NCBI GenBank assembly: GCA_945861785.1 | Contig: CAMAWD010000066.1 | Span: 1-37,016 of the forward strand | From: Rhodoferax sp. OV413 | GTDB lineage: Bacteria; Pseudomonadota; Gammaproteobacteria; Burkholderiales; Burkholderiaceae_C | Direction: 5' to 3' | Length of the DNA: 37,016 nucleotides | Shown here: positions 18,215 to 26,919 of the stretch, one piece after another | Layout of the letters: every line of letters begins with the position of its first letter | Position numbering within the stretch: position 1 is the stretch's first letter | The notes under the pieces: generated by a model | What the model was told of the DNA's origin: nothing | The model's database searches: none | The model's input: only the letters and a program-made list of their open reading frames with translations | Made by a program: the position numbers and the translations under genes

Positions 18215-19435
18215 ATGGACACCACACCGCACTTTCCCATCTACATGGACTACAGCGCCACCAATCCGTGCGACGAGCGGGTGGTGGATGCGATGGTGCC
18301 CTGGTTGCGCCAGCACTTCGGCAATCCGGCATCACGCAGCCACGCCTGGGGTTGGGAGGCCGAAGAAGCCGTCGAAAAGGCGCGGGTGCAGGTCGCCGAC
18401 CTGATCGGCGCCGACCCGCGCGAAATCGTCTGGACGTCCGGCGCCACCGAGTCCAACAACCTGGCGCTCAAGGGCGCGGCCGGTTTCTACAAGACCCGTG
18501 GCAAACACATCATCACGGTGAAAACCGAGCACAAGGCCGTGCTCGACACCTGCCGTGAACTGGAGCGCCAGGGCTTCGAAGTCACCTACCTCGATGTGCA
18601 AACCGACGGCCTGCTCGACCTCGAGGTTTTCAAGGCGGCGATCCGTCCCGACACCATCCTGGCCAGCGTGATGTACGTCAACAACGAGATCGGCGTCATC
18701 CAGGACATCGCGGCCATTGGCGCGGTTTGCCGCGCCCGCAACGTGGTGTTCCATGTGGATGCAGCGCAGGCGACCGGACGCGTCGACATCGACCTGGCGG
18801 GGCTGCCGGTCGACCTCATGAGCCTTACGGCACACAAGACCTACGGTCCCAAAGGCATTGGCGCTTTGTTCGTGCGCCGCAAGCCGCGCATACGCATAGA
18901 GGCGCAGATGCATGGAGGTGGGCATGAGCGCGGCATGCGTTCGGGTACCTTGCCGACCCACCAGATCGTCGGAATGGGAGAGGCCTACCGCATCGCCCGG
19001 GCCGAGATGGGCGCCGAAAACACCCGCATCCGCGCGCTGCACGACCGCATGCTTGCCGGCCTGAAGGACGTCGAGCAGGTGTTCATCAATGGTCACGTCG
19101 ACAAGCGCGTGCCGCACAACCTCAACATGAGTTTCAACTATGTCGAAGGCGAGTCGCTCATCATGGGCATCAAGGGCCTGGCGGTGTCGAGCGGGTCGGC
19201 GTGCACGTCGGCCAGCCTGGAGCCCAGCTACGTGTTGCGTGCGCTGGGCCGCAGCGACGAACTCGCGCACAGCAGCCTGCGCATGACGATCGGGCGCTAC
19301 ACCACCGAAGAAGAAATCGACTACGCCATTGCCACCATCAAGCAGAACGTGGCCAAGCTGCGTGACCTGAGCCCGCTGTGGGAGATGTACCAGGACGGCG
19401 TCGACATCAGCACCATCCAGTGGGCTGCCCACTGA
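18215..19435 (+). CDS. iscS: Cysteine desulfurase IscS
   Basis: 406 residues. IscS is a PLP enzyme that takes sulfur from cysteine and passes a persulfide to IscU and to tRNA-thiolation proteins. The PLP lysine is Lys208 in [12 protein letters not shown]; the persulfide Cys330 lies in the mobile loop [21 protein letters not shown]. The length and ending ([21 protein letters not shown]) are classic group I IscS. Immediate neighbours iscR and iscU confirm the operon. Confidence 0.98.
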   Translation: MDTTPHFPIYMDYSATNPCDERVVDAMVPWLRQHFGNPASRSHAWGWEAEEAVEKARVQVADLIGADPREIVWTSGATESNNLALKGAAGFYKTRGKHIITVKTEHKAVLDTCRELERQGFEVTYLDVQTDGLLDLEVFKAAIRPDTILASVMYVNNEIGVIQDIAAIGAVCRARNVVFHVDAAQATGRVDIDLAGLPVDLMSLTAHKTYGPKGIGALFVRRKPRIRIEAQMHGGGHERGMRSGTLPTHQIVGMGEAYRIARAEMGAENTRIRALHDRMLAGLKDVEQVFINGHVDKRVPHNLNMSFNYVEGESLIMGIKGLAVSSGSACTSASLEPSYVLRALGRSDELAHSSLRMTIGRYTTEEEIDYAIATIKQNVAKLRDLSPLWEMYQDGVDISTIQWAAH

Positions 19436-19468
19436 CATCCGCATCCGAATCCAGAAAGAGGTAATCCC

Positions 19469-19855
19469 ATGGCATATTCCGAAAAAGTGGTAGACCACTA
19501 CGAGAACCCGCGCAATGTTGGCTCCTTCGACAAGGGCGACGAGTCGGTAGGTACCGGCATGGTCGGCGCGCCCGCCTGTGGCGACGTGATGAAGCTGCAG
19601 ATCAAGGTCAACCCGCAAACCGGGGTGATCGAGGATGCCCGTTTCAAGACCTACGGTTGCGGCTCGGCGATTGCGTCCTCGTCGCTTGTGACCGAATGGG
19701 TCAAGGGCAAGACGCTGGACCAGGCCGCGGCCCTCAAGAACAGCCAGATCGCCGAAGAACTGTCCTTGCCACCGGTCAAGATCCACTGCTCCATCCTGGC
19801 CGAAGATGCCATCAAGGCGGCGGTCGACGACTACAAAAAGAAGCACTCGCACTGA
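19469..19855 (+). CDS. iscU: Fe-S cluster scaffold IscU
   Basis: 128 residues. Clusters are built here from IscS sulfur and handed on with the HscA/HscB chaperones. Ligands Cys37, Asp39, Cys64 and Cys107 are all present ([32 protein letters not shown]), and the HscA-recognition motif LPPVK is at residues 100-104. GAGG-like AAAGAGG lies about ten bases before the ATG. Confidence 0.98.
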   Translation: MAYSEKVVDHYENPRNVGSFDKGDESVGTGMVGAPACGDVMKLQIKVNPQTGVIEDARFKTYGCGSAIASSSLVTEWVKGKTLDQAAALKNSQIAEELSLPPVKIHCSILAEDAIKAAVDDYKKKHSH

Positions 19856-19862
19856 AATCCCC

Positions 19863-20186
19863 ATGTCCGTCACTTTGTCTGAAGCCGCCGCCCGGCACGT
19901 GAGCCGCTACCTCTCCAAACGCGGCAAGGGCGTGGGAGTTCGTCTGGGCGTCAGGACCACCGGTTGCTCCGGCCTGGCCTATACGCTGGAGTATGTCGAC
20001 GCACTCGCCACCGAAGATGTGGTGTTCGAAGAGCACGGCGTCAAGGTGCTGGTCGATCCGAAAAGTCTGGCCTACATCGACGGGACGACCCTCGATTACG
20101 TCCGCGAGGGTCTCAACGAGGGCTTTCGGTTCAACAACCCGAACGAGCGCGACAAGTGCGGATGCGGCGAGTCGTTTCGCGTTTGA
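19863..20186 (+). CDS. iscA: A-type Fe-S carrier IscA
   Basis: 107 residues from the ATG at 19863, which starts [13 protein letters not shown], the family opening. A-type proteins carry clusters or iron to apo-proteins. Cys35 ([10 protein letters not shown]), Cys99 and Cys101 (KCGCGESF) are the conserved ligands. It follows iscU by seven bases. Confidence 0.96.
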   Translation: MSVTLSEAAARHVSRYLSKRGKGVGVRLGVRTTGCSGLAYTLEYVDALATEDVVFEEHGVKVLVDPKSLAYIDGTTLDYVREGLNEGFRFNNPNERDKCGCGESFRV

Positions 20187-20219
20187 ACACCGGGCTGGCA
20201 GTTGGTGAAGGGCTGTTTC

Positions 20220-20804
20220 GTGGCTGATCCGCAGCTTTCCCTGGCATCCAGCGATTTCGAGTTGTTTGGCGTCCCGTTGCAGTTTTCCCAGGACCGTGCG
20301 GTACTCGACGCGCGCTGGAAAGACCTCCAACGCGAAGCCCATCCTGACCGGTTCGCCGGCCAGGTCGCGGCGCTCCAGCGCCAGGCTTTGCAGTGGTCGG
20401 TGCGGATCAACGAAGCCTACCAACGGCTGAAAGACCCGCTCAAGCGGGCAGCCTACCTGTGCGAACTCGGTGGAGCAGCGATCAACGCCGAAAACAACAC
20501 CGCCATGCCACCCGAGTTCCTGATGCAGCAGATCGAGTGGCGCGAGTCCCTGGACGAAGCGCGCACGGCGCAGGACGTGGACGCCCTGAACGGCGAACTG
20601 ATTGCCGTCCGGCGCGACCTCCTCGGACAGCTGGAACAGGCCCTGGATGTGCAGCGCGACCTGGTGCGCGCCGTGGCGCTGGTGCGCTCGCTCATGTTCA
20701 TCGGGCGTTTCAGTGCCGACATCGACAAACGCTGTGACCAGTTGGCAGATACCGCTACCTCGCCCACGACAACACCGGCGAGCGCGTCGGCCAGTTCAGG
20801 TTAA
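20220..20804 (+). CDS. hscB: Fe-S assembly J-domain co-chaperone HscB
   Basis: 194 residues. HscB brings IscU to HscA and stimulates its ATPase. The J domain is N-terminal ([19 protein letters not shown]...), with HPD at residues 41-43, followed by a C-terminal three-helix bundle that binds IscU ([22 protein letters not shown]). The GTG at 20220 was chosen: AAGGG lies seven bases upstream and homology starts here. A TTG 18 bases further up is possible. The tail after residue 180 is a low-complexity Thr/Ser/Ala stretch. Confidence 0.93.
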   Translation: MADPQLSLASSDFELFGVPLQFSQDRAVLDARWKDLQREAHPDRFAGQVAALQRQALQWSVRINEAYQRLKDPLKRAAYLCELGGAAINAENNTAMPPEFLMQQIEWRESLDEARTAQDVDALNGELIAVRRDLLGQLEQALDVQRDLVRAVALVRSLMFIGRFSADIDKRCDQLADTATSPTTTPASASASSG

Positions 20805-20818
20805 CCCCACCACGCTCC

Positions 20819-22675
20819 ATGGCATTGCTACAGATATCCGAACCCGGACAGACACCCAACCCGCACGAACGACGTCTGGCAGTCGGTATCGACCTGGGGA
20901 CGACACATTCCCTGGTGGCCACCATGCGCCACGGGGTGGCCGAATGCCTGCCCGATGAGCAGGGGCGGGTGATCCTGCCGTCGGTGGTGCGTTATCTGGA
21001 AGGCGGCAGGCGCCAGATCGGTTTCGACGCCGTGGCCGGTGCCGCGCAAGATCCCCAGAACACCATTGCCTCGGTCAAGCGGTTCATGGGTCGCAACCTG
21101 AAGGACGTGGTCGACAGCAGCCGCCTGCCGTACCGGTTTGTCGACAAGCCCGGCATGTTGGCCCTGGCAACGGCCGATGGCGAAAAATCACCGGTGGAGG
21201 TCAGTGCCGACATCCTGGCCACGCTGCGTTACCGCGCCCAGGACAGTTTTGACGACGAACTGTATGGCGCGGTGATCACCGTGCCGGCCTATTTCGACGA
21301 TGCGCAGCGCCAGGCCACCAAGGATGCGGCGCAACTCGCAGGCCTGAACGTGTTGCGGCTGATCAACGAACCCACCGCCGCGGCAATTGCGTACGGCCTG
21401 GACAACGCCAGCGAAGGTGTCTACGCCATCTACGACCTGGGTGGCGGCACCTTCGATGTTTCCATCCTGCGCCTGACCCAGGGTGTGTTCGAGGTCATCG
21501 CCACCGGCGGCGACTCCGCGCTGGGTGGTGACGACTACGACCACGCGCTGGCGCAGTGGGTGCTGGAGCAGACCGGCATTGCCGCAGTCTCGGCGGCCGA
21601 CAAGGTGCTTGTCACCCAGGCGGCCCGGGCGTGCAAGGAGGCGCTTTCTGGCCACGACAGCGTCAAGTTCGACGCGTCGCTGGGCTACGCCGAGTTGCAT
21701 CTGTCCGTCACCCGCGCCCAGTTCGACGCTGTCACCGGTGGCCTGACCGCGCGCACCATCGCCGCGGCCCGCAAGGCCCTGCGCGACGCGCGTCTGGCGG
21801 TGGAAGACATCCAGGGTGTGGTCATGGTTGGCGGCTCGACGCGCATGCCGCAGGTGCAGCAGGCGGTTGCGGCCTTCTTCAGGCGTGCGCCACTCAACAA
21901 CCTGAACCCGGACGAGGTGGTGGCACTGGGCGCCGCCATCCAGGCCAACCAGCTCGCGGGGAACAACCCGTCGGGTGACCTGCTCCTGCTCGACGTGATC
22001 CCGCTGTCGCTGGGCATCGAGACCATGGGTGGTCTGGTCGAGCGCATCGTGCCGCGCAACCAGAGCATTCCCACCGCCATGGCGCAGGACTTCACCACCT
22101 ACAAGGACGGGCAGACTGCAATGGCGCTGCACGTGGTCCAGGGTGAACGCGACATGGTGGCTGATTGCCGCAGCCTGGCGCGATTCGAGCTGCGCGGTTT
22201 CCCGGCCATGGTGGCCGGTGCTGCGCGCATCCGCGTGACCTTCACCGTCGACGCCGATGGCCTGCTGCATGTGGCTGCCCGCGAGCAAAATAGCGGGGTC
22301 GAGGCAAGCATCGACGTCAAACCAAGTTACGGCCTGGACGACCAGGAGATCGCCCGCATGCTCAAGGAGAGCTTCAGCACCGCGCAATCCGACATCCGTG
22401 CCCGCGCACTGGCAGAGGCAAGGCTGGATGCCGACCGCTTGCTGCTGGCAACCCAGACCGCCCTCGATGCCGACGCTGCGCTGCTTGACCGTGCCGAGTA
22501 CGAGCAGATCGGGCAGCTGATGGCCGATGTGCGCGCCAGCGGCCAGCTGGACGATCCCGCGGCCATCGAGGCTATCACCAAGAATCTGTCGGACGGCACG
22601 CAGTCCTTTGCCGCCATGCGCATGAACCACGGAATCCAGCAAGCCCTGGCCGGCAAGAACATCGAGACCGTCTAG
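20819..22675 (+). CDS. hscA: Hsp70-type chaperone HscA
   Basis: 618 residues. HscA releases clusters from IscU by ATP-driven binding of its LPPVK motif. The nucleotide-binding domain shows [28 protein letters not shown] and [15 protein letters not shown]. The inter-domain linker is [18 protein letters not shown], typical of HscA, followed by substrate-binding and lid domains. It starts 14 bases after hscB. Confidence 0.97.
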   Translation: MALLQISEPGQTPNPHERRLAVGIDLGTTHSLVATMRHGVAECLPDEQGRVILPSVVRYLEGGRRQIGFDAVAGAAQDPQNTIASVKRFMGRNLKDVVDSSRLPYRFVDKPGMLALATADGEKSPVEVSADILATLRYRAQDSFDDELYGAVITVPAYFDDAQRQATKDAAQLAGLNVLRLINEPTAAAIAYGLDNASEGVYAIYDLGGGTFDVSILRLTQGVFEVIATGGDSALGGDDYDHALAQWVLEQTGIAAVSAADKVLVTQAARACKEALSGHDSVKFDASLGYAELHLSVTRAQFDAVTGGLTARTIAAARKALRDARLAVEDIQGVVMVGGSTRMPQVQQAVAAFFRRAPLNNLNPDEVVALGAAIQANQLAGNNPSGDLLLLDVIPLSLGIETMGGLVERIVPRNQSIPTAMAQDFTTYKDGQTAMALHVVQGERDMVADCRSLARFELRGFPAMVAGAARIRVTFTVDADGLLHVAAREQNSGVEASIDVKPSYGLDDQEIARMLKESFSTAQSDIRARALAEARLDADRLLLATQTALDADAALLDRAEYEQIGQLMADVRASGQLDDPAAIEAITKNLSDGTQSFAAMRMNHGIQQALAGKNIETV

Positions 22676-22696
22676 GACGGACACCGCACTCCCACC

Positions 22697-23035
22697 ATGC
22701 CCATCATCAAGATCCTTCCCCATGCCGAGTACTGTCCCCAGGGCGCGGAGGTTTCCGTACCGGCGGGCACCTCGATCTGCGAGGCCCTGCTCGACCACCA
22801 CATCAACATTGAACACGCCTGCGACCTGAGCTGCGCCTGCACCACCTGCCACGTGATCGTGCGCAAGGGTTTCGAGTCGCTCAACGAACTCGACGAGAAC
22901 GAGGAGGACCTGCTGGACCGCGCCTGGGGCCTCGAACCCCAGTCGCGCCTGAGCTGCCAGGCGATCCTCGCGCAACAGGACCTGGTGGTGGAGATCCCGC
23001 GCTACTCCATCAACCACGCCAAGGAAAACCACTGA
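22697..23035 (+). CDS. fdx: [2Fe-2S] ferredoxin of the isc system
   Basis: 112 residues. This adrenodoxin-type ferredoxin supplies electrons for cluster assembly on IscU. Ligands are Cys42, Cys48, Cys51 and Cys87 (EHACDLSCACTTCHVIV, RLSCQAIL), and an extra Cys46 is present as in other isc ferredoxins. No iscX-like gene follows; the next gene is dnaQ-like after ten bases. Confidence 0.96.
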   Translation: MPIIKILPHAEYCPQGAEVSVPAGTSICEALLDHHINIEHACDLSCACTTCHVIVRKGFESLNELDENEEDLLDRAWGLEPQSRLSCQAILAQQDLVVEIPRYSINHAKENH

Positions 23036-23044
23036 GCGCCAGCC

Positions 23045-23749
23045 ATGCGACAGATATTCCTGGACACCGAGACCACCGGCCTGTCGGCAGAGCAGGGTGA
23101 CCGCATCATCGAGATCGGCTGCGTGGAGCTGCTCAACCGCAAGCTCACCGGCAGCCATCTGCACTTCTACCTGAATCCCGGGCGCGACAGCCACGAGGAA
23201 GCGCTCAAGGTGCACGGCATCAGCAACGAATTCCTGCGCGACAAGCCGGTATTCGCTGCAGTGGCCGACGCGCTGCTCGAGTATGTCGCGGGCGCCGAGA
23301 TCATCATCCACAATGCCGCTTTTGACCTCGGGTTCCTGAACCATGAGCTGGCGCAGATCGGGCGCCCAGCGTTCCGGCAGTTCGTGGCGAGCGTGACCGA
23401 CACACTGGTCATGGCCAAGGAAATGTTCCCTGGCAAGCGCAACTCGCTCGATGCCTTGTGCGACCGTCTGGGCGTGGACAACTCCGGGCGCACGCTGCAC
23501 GGTGCGCTGCTGGACGCCGAATTGCTGGCCGACGTCTATATCAACCTGACCCGGGGCCAGGAGGCACTGCTGATGGACTCCGGCGCCGCGCAGAGCCACG
23601 AGGTCGGGGCCGTGGCGGTCGATCTGCGGACGTTCCACCTTCCTGTGCTCCATGCAAACCCACAGGAGCTCGACGCCCACGCCGACGTGTTGCGCCAGCT
23701 CGACAAAGCCAGCGCTGGAAAGACCGTCTGGCAGCCAGCCAGCCCGTAA
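23045..23749 (+). CDS. dnaQ: DNA polymerase III epsilon subunit (3'-5' exonuclease)
   Basis: 234 residues, DEDDh exonuclease family; the subunit proofreads for the replicative polymerase. Motifs: FLDTETTGL (Asp7, Glu9), HNAAFDLGFL (Asp94), and HGALLDAELLADVYINLT (His152, Asp157). The C-terminal 60 residues are less conserved, where epsilon binds the alpha subunit. It sits directly after fdx and in front of the tRNA-Val gene used as integration site. Confidence 0.93.
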   Translation: MRQIFLDTETTGLSAEQGDRIIEIGCVELLNRKLTGSHLHFYLNPGRDSHEEALKVHGISNEFLRDKPVFAAVADALLEYVAGAEIIIHNAAFDLGFLNHELAQIGRPAFRQFVASVTDTLVMAKEMFPGKRNSLDALCDRLGVDNSGRTLHGALLDAELLADVYINLTRGQEALLMDSGAAQSHEVGAVAVDLRTFHLPVLHANPQELDAHADVLRQLDKASAGKTVWQPASP

Positions 23750-23800
23750 GCCTGTGGCATAATCCACCCCTGTTTCCGGGCGGACACCGGACGGAATACA

Positions 23801-23875
23801 GGGCGGTTAGCTCAGGGGTAGAGCACAGCATTCACACTGCTGGGGTCGGAGGTTCGAAGCCTCCACCGCCCACCA
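23801..23875 (+). tRNA. tRNA-Val (anticodon CAC)
   Basis: A 75-base cloverleaf with encoded CCA. Acceptor arms GGGCGGT and ACCGCCC pair fully; the D arm is GCTC...GAGC; the anticodon stem CAGCA/TGCTG encloses TTCACAC with anticodon CAC at 23833-23835; the T arm is GGAGG-TTCGAAG-CCTCC. The copy is intact because the element carries the tRNA 3' end at its left junction. Confidence 0.97.
23828..23875 (+). repeat. Left attachment site (attL), 48 bp
   Basis: From inside the anticodon stem to the terminal CCA the sequence is identical to 33377-33424. The base before (A versus T) and the base after (A versus G) differ, which sets the limits of the identity. Integrations into the 3' half of tRNA genes are typical for tyrosine integrases. 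Confidence 0.93.
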
Positions 23876-23892
23876 AAAACCCGTTAAAAATC

Positions 23893-23925
23893 AAGGACTT
23901 GCGCATACTGCCAAGTCCTTTTTTT
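23893..23925 (+). terminator. Intrinsic terminator after tRNA-Val
   Basis: AAGGACTTG and CAAGTCCTT form a nine-pair stem around a ten-base loop and run into seven or more T residues. It lies 17 bases inside the element and would end tRNA transcription before the element's left arm. Confidence 0.85.
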
Positions 23926-23927
23926 CG

Positions 23928-23950
23928 CCAGTACGGAAATAGTACGGAAA
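23928..23950 (+). repeat. Left copy of 23-bp arm repeat (two AGTACGGAAA units)
   Basis: CC followed by AGTACGGAAA, T, AGTACGGAAA. The same 23 bases occur at 33250-33272 in the same orientation, just inside the other end. Tandem short repeats near each att core are the usual form of integrase arm-type binding sites; the assignment is inference. Confidence 0.75.
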
Positions 23951-24290
23951 CAGAGGGTCCGGCGCAGCGCTGTTTTGCGGCCGCAAAGTGACGCATATTT
24001 GCATTTGTGCCCGGCCTGCCGCACCGGTGCCACTGCATAAGTCAAGAAGGACTACGAGGTGTTTCAAAGACGCGCCGACGCGCTGGCCGAGGTGGGGATT
24101 TTTCGGCACGTGTTTCTGCGCCCTGAGATGGCGCTTGACTGGGCGCAGCTCCTTGCCCGCCAATTTCTCAAAACACTAGCGCCGCGCAGGCGCGCGACAG
24201 ACGCTTTTCAAGCGCCGGGTCAGTTATCTCGCTGAGGAAGTGGACGGAACTTGTGGCGGCCGTGGCCAGGCGGCAGGCTTATCCGTTACG
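23951..24290. other. Left-end spacer with a possible gene fragment
   Basis: No intact gene is supported. A rightward open stretch from 24041 to 24235 (63 codons, no ATG before mid-way; GTG at 24059) reads plausibly protein-like, for example FQRRADALAEVGIFRHVFLRPEMALDW, and may be a leftover fragment of cargo opposite in direction to the rest of the element. I do not recognise it. Confidence 0.3.
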
Positions 24291-24616
24291 TCACGGTAAT
24301 GCGCCAGGCGGCACGTTGGCAAGTGCTTGGTAGCGAGTCCCGTCGTGCGTACTGATGTTGTTGTCGGCAAGAGCTTTCGCATAGGGGCTTTGTTGCTCCC
24401 CATCGCGGGGAGTAACAACCTTCCCGGACTTTCCCCCGGCCCCCTGTGGGTTCGGCGCGTCTGCCTTATCCAACTCCTTCAGCAGTTCCCCTACGCGACT
24501 CTCTGCGCGAAGCCGAATGCCGCAAACCTTGCGCTCCGCGTCGGTGTTGCCAGCCTGCTATGGCTTGCGGGCACTGGGGCGAATTTGGCCTTCGTTAGTG
24601 GGTAAAACGGGCGCAG

Positions 24617-24640
24617 AAACTGAACCAATTGGTTCAGTTT
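24617..24640. repeat. 24-bp perfect palindrome, copy 1
   Basis: Perfect self-complementary 24-mer with core CCAATTGG and outer arms AAACTGAA/TTCAGTTT. It is one of two copies exactly 168 bp apart centre to centre, embedded in an imperfect direct repeat of about 65 bp that also encodes a protein repeat in the decayed gene. Confidence 0.85.
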
Positions 24641-24784
24641 TGCCGCTATCATTTTCGATGCAATGCGTAATTTTTTCGCCGTCCTGCACCACATCGGCCC
24701 AAACCTTGATGCGCTCGCCGTCGTGGTTTAGGCCGGTTAGCAGGGGGCGAATTTGCCCTTCGTTGGCGGGAAAAACAGCGGATG

Positions 24785-24808
24785 AAACCGGACCAATTGG
24801 TCCGGTTT
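24785..24808. repeat. 24-bp perfect palindrome, copy 2
   Basis: Same core CCAATTGG with outer arms AAACCGGA/TCCGGTTT. It differs from copy 1 at two positions per arm, and each change is matched on the other arm, so full symmetry is kept. On the plus strand it is followed by extra T residues and could act as a terminator. Confidence 0.85.
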
Positions 24809-25005
24809 TTCCGCTATCAATTTGAGTGCAAAACTCCAGCTTCTGGACAAATTCGACACCCGCAACCATGCGCCGCCCATGCCTGTCTGACAACTCCCAC
24901 CGTGTTTCGAGGTAGTTTTCAAACGTCCCGTACTTGGCTTTGTAAAGCCCCGCGTCCCGGATGTGCAGCCTCGGCCGGCACCACCGGCCAGCGCCAGAAA
25001 GCAGA

Positions 25006-25026
25006 AAGCCCGCACGCAGCGGGCTT
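25006..25026 (-). terminator. Intrinsic terminator downstream of the capsid gene
   Basis: AAGCCCGC and GCGGGCTT pair around the loop ACGCA (plus strand); on the minus strand the stem runs into TTTCTGCTTTCT. It lies 105 bp beyond the capsid stop codon and probably ends the late transcript. Confidence 0.6.
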
Positions 25027-25131
25027 CGGAATTAGTTCGACCACGTAGCCGCGCTTTTTTGGAGCAACCCTCGCGCGTCCGGGGTGATCGATGGCATGCT
25101 AGCTCCGAGGAAGCATGCCCCCGGGTTCACA

Positions 25132-26526
25132 TTAAGCTCGTGTCGCCAACGTCACGAACGGGCTCAGCGTGGCGGACCCGACACGCGGGGTGATGGCGCT
25201 CGCCAGTGCAGGCTGGCCATCGATGCGGCAGTTCAAGCGGAACCAGATCTCGCTTTCCTTGAACCCGATGGACGTGTCCACCAGCAGTTCCGCGTTCTGC
25301 CGGATGCCGACCAGGTAGTTCTTCAGGTCGACCAGCATGATGTCGCCAACCGTGCCAAGTGCGGCGCAGCGGTCAGACACGATCACCGGCCGCCCGAGCA
25401 GGGAGAACTTGCCATCAGGCAGTACTTGGAAGAACTCAGGCGCGTGGCCTGAAACGTTCTCGGTCCCGGCAACGTTCTTTGTGATCGTGGCCATCACGAA
25501 CAGTTGCGCGAGGGCGCTCGGGCTGCACAGCCATTGCGCGCGTGCCCAACTTCCTGCAGCCAGGCGCGCCACCATGCCGCTGATGTTGGTCGGTGTGAGC
25601 GTTGCCGCCACCTGGCTCGCGTCTTTTGCGACCGACACAGTGCAGGGCGCATTCAGAATGCCCATCGGTACACCCGCACCTGTGCCGCTGATGAACCAAG
25701 TGTCGAGCGTCTGGCCTAGCGCATCGGTCATCGCGTCCTTGAGCATCTGGCCGAACAGTTGTGGAGCGTCCATCAGCAGTTCTTGTGTGGTCGGCACCAG
25801 CACACTGACCTTGCGGGCGGTCAGCGTTATTTGGCGGATTGCAGCCTTCTGCGTGGTGCCGGTGGTGCCCTCGCCGGTCGCCTTGCCCTCCAGCGTGGCG
25901 ATGCCGGTCGAGCGGTTGGCCAGGTTGAACATGGGGATGGTGATGCTGGCGGTCGTCATCGGGATGATCGTCGCGCCCGGGCGGATCGCTTCGGCCTGCA
26001 GGCTGGCGTCCATCAACCCGGCGTAGAAGCCGGCCGGCACGCAGAAGCCGCCGTCAGCACCAACCGACTCGCCCATGCCGGATGCGGCATTGAACAGTCG
26101 GGGATCACGATGCAGCACGGCCTTGGCGAAGTCACCCAGGTCAGAGAACTCGCGCGAGCTGGCGCGGTCCGATCCGGGGAACATGTTGGCAAAGCGCGGG
26201 CCGCCTGCCGGGCTGGAGGGCGCCTGGTGCCCCTGGGCGTGGTAGGGGCCGCTCACGATGGGCATGGGGGGCACGATGCGCTTCTGCGGCCGGCTCAGGT
26301 ATTCCTCATCCTCCGCCTCCTTGATGTCAGCCGTGACGGCAGCAGCCTCCTGCAAATACGCCTCAAACTTCGATGCAAGGGCGTCCAGCTTGCGCTGTTC
26401 GCTCAGGTTCAGATCACGGTGTTCGGCTTCGGCCCGACCCATGATCGAACGTTGGTCGTTCTTGATCTGATCGATGAGGCCACGGATGCCGCGAAGGGTA
26501 TCGCGCAATTCATTCAGTTTTTCCAT
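25132..26526 (-). CDS. HK97-fold phage major capsid protein
   Basis: 464 residues. An N-terminal delta-like scaffold region (residues about 1-130) has coiled-coil sequence, MEKLNELRDTLRGIRGLIDQ and AEHRDLNLSEQRKLDALASKF. The capsid domain follows, with GADGGFCVPAGFYAGLMDASL at about 157-177, GTGAGVPMGILN, a P-domain/spine stretch, and a C-terminal VGIRQNAELLVDTSIGFKESEIWFRL typical of the family. HK97-type delta regions are normally removed by a phage protease, and none is encoded on this element. There is no strong Shine-Dalgarno site; the gene has its own promoter about 360 bp upstream and a long structured leader. The protein should build the shell, presumably with helper portal, protease and tails. 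Confidence 0.93.
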   Translation of the reverse strand: MEKLNELRDTLRGIRGLIDQIKNDQRSIMGRAEAEHRDLNLSEQRKLDALASKFEAYLQEAAAVTADIKEAEDEEYLSRPQKRIVPPMPIVSGPYHAQGHQAPSSPAGGPRFANMFPGSDRASSREFSDLGDFAKAVLHRDPRLFNAASGMGESVGADGGFCVPAGFYAGLMDASLQAEAIRPGATIIPMTTASITIPMFNLANRSTGIATLEGKATGEGTTGTTQKAAIRQITLTARKVSVLVPTTQELLMDAPQLFGQMLKDAMTDALGQTLDTWFISGTGAGVPMGILNAPCTVSVAKDASQVAATLTPTNISGMVARLAAGSWARAQWLCSPSALAQLFVMATITKNVAGTENVSGHAPEFFQVLPDGKFSLLGRPVIVSDRCAALGTVGDIMLVDLKNYLVGIRQNAELLVDTSIGFKESEIWFRLNCRIDGQPALASAITPRVGSATLSPFVTLATRA

Positions 26527-26748
26527 TTTCTGCTTTCAAATCTCGGCGCTGGAGATTCAAAACCCAGCGCCCGTTAATAGTCGCCACAACCATTGATGGC
26601 GCGGCATGGACCGATCAAACATTGGGCGCTGGGGCCATCGCATCAGCCCTGCGTTCGTGGGCGACTGGCGGCCACGACCGGGAGGCCGTCGCGATAGAGC
26701 AGCAAGCTCGATCTACGCGCGCGAGTCACCTTCCCATGGGAACCTGTT

Positions 26749-26858
26749 GGCGAATGCCGGAGCGTCCCGTTGCTGCTCTGCGCTTTCCCGGCGCTCCTGG
26801 GCGCAGTGCGGCCAGGGTCGGAAGGTGTTGCGCCCGAGCAGCGGGCCCGGCATTCGCC
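26749..26858 (-). other. Large inverted repeat / structured leader before the capsid gene
   Basis: GGCGAATGCCGG at 26749-26760 and CCGGCATTCGCC at 26847-26858 are exact reverse complements. Inside them CCCGTTGCTGCTC and GAGCAGCGGG can extend the pairing, and TGCGC/GCGCA hairpins lie in the middle. The element sits in the 393-base gene-free stretch 26527-26919 between an unknown gene and the capsid gene. It could be a structured 5' leader, a small RNA, or a packaging (cos/pac) site; the sequence alone does not decide. Confidence 0.6.
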
Positions 26859-26884
26859 GCGATTGACTCGCGCGCGATGTGGCA

Positions 26885-26914
26885 ATCATATGCTACTAAA
26901 ACGATAGCTGTCAA
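26885..26914 (-). promoter_or_regulatory. Sigma-70-type promoter for the capsid gene
   Basis: On the minus strand TTGACA (26914-26909), an 18-bp spacer, then TATGAT (26890-26885). The -35 box is a perfect match and the -10 box has one mismatch. It starts six bases after the stop codon of the preceding unknown gene and points at the capsid gene. Confidence 0.65.
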
Positions 26915-26919
26915 TCAAA

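Larger units (their letters stand above)
24291..24968 (-). pseudogene. Decayed phage/island DNA-binding-type gene with internal amber stop
   Basis: One reading frame carries related blocks across a single in-frame TAG (24558-24560). The N-terminal block, LHIRDAGLYKAKYGTFENY followed by LETRWELSDRHGRRM, matches a block I recall from phage and island replication or partition-like proteins. Two copies of a P-x-NEGQIRP block follow, 56 residues apart, each preceded by SGKTxPIGxV. After the stop, DAERKVCGIRLRAESRVGELLKEL and SPYAKALADNNISTHDGTRYQALANVP continue the same family style. There is no start codon in front of the first block, since similarity stops near 24968 and a TAA lies upstream, and the C-terminus is cut at 24291. 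So it is truncated at both ends and interrupted. It lies downstream of the capsid gene terminator. Confidence 0.55.

Noticed and set aside
18332-19873. Leftward open frame opposite iscS and iscU
   Set aside because: Shadow of strongly conserved genes.
21188-23767. Very long leftward open frame (over 850 codons) opposite hscA, fdx and dnaQ
   Set aside because: It is the mirror of high-GC coding sequence: hscA, fdx and dnaQ on the plus strand have complete conserved motifs, and the antisense product shows no family blocks.
24600-24830. Palindromes as ends of an insertion sequence or MITE
   Set aside because: No target duplication, no terminal inverted pair enclosing a unit, and the repeats keep the protein frame; a direct structural role or internal gene duplication fits better.
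24737-25015. Leftward 92-codon frame starting MRAFCFLALAGG
   Set aside because: It runs through the capsid terminator hairpin and overlaps, in another frame, the recognisable blocks of the decayed gene.
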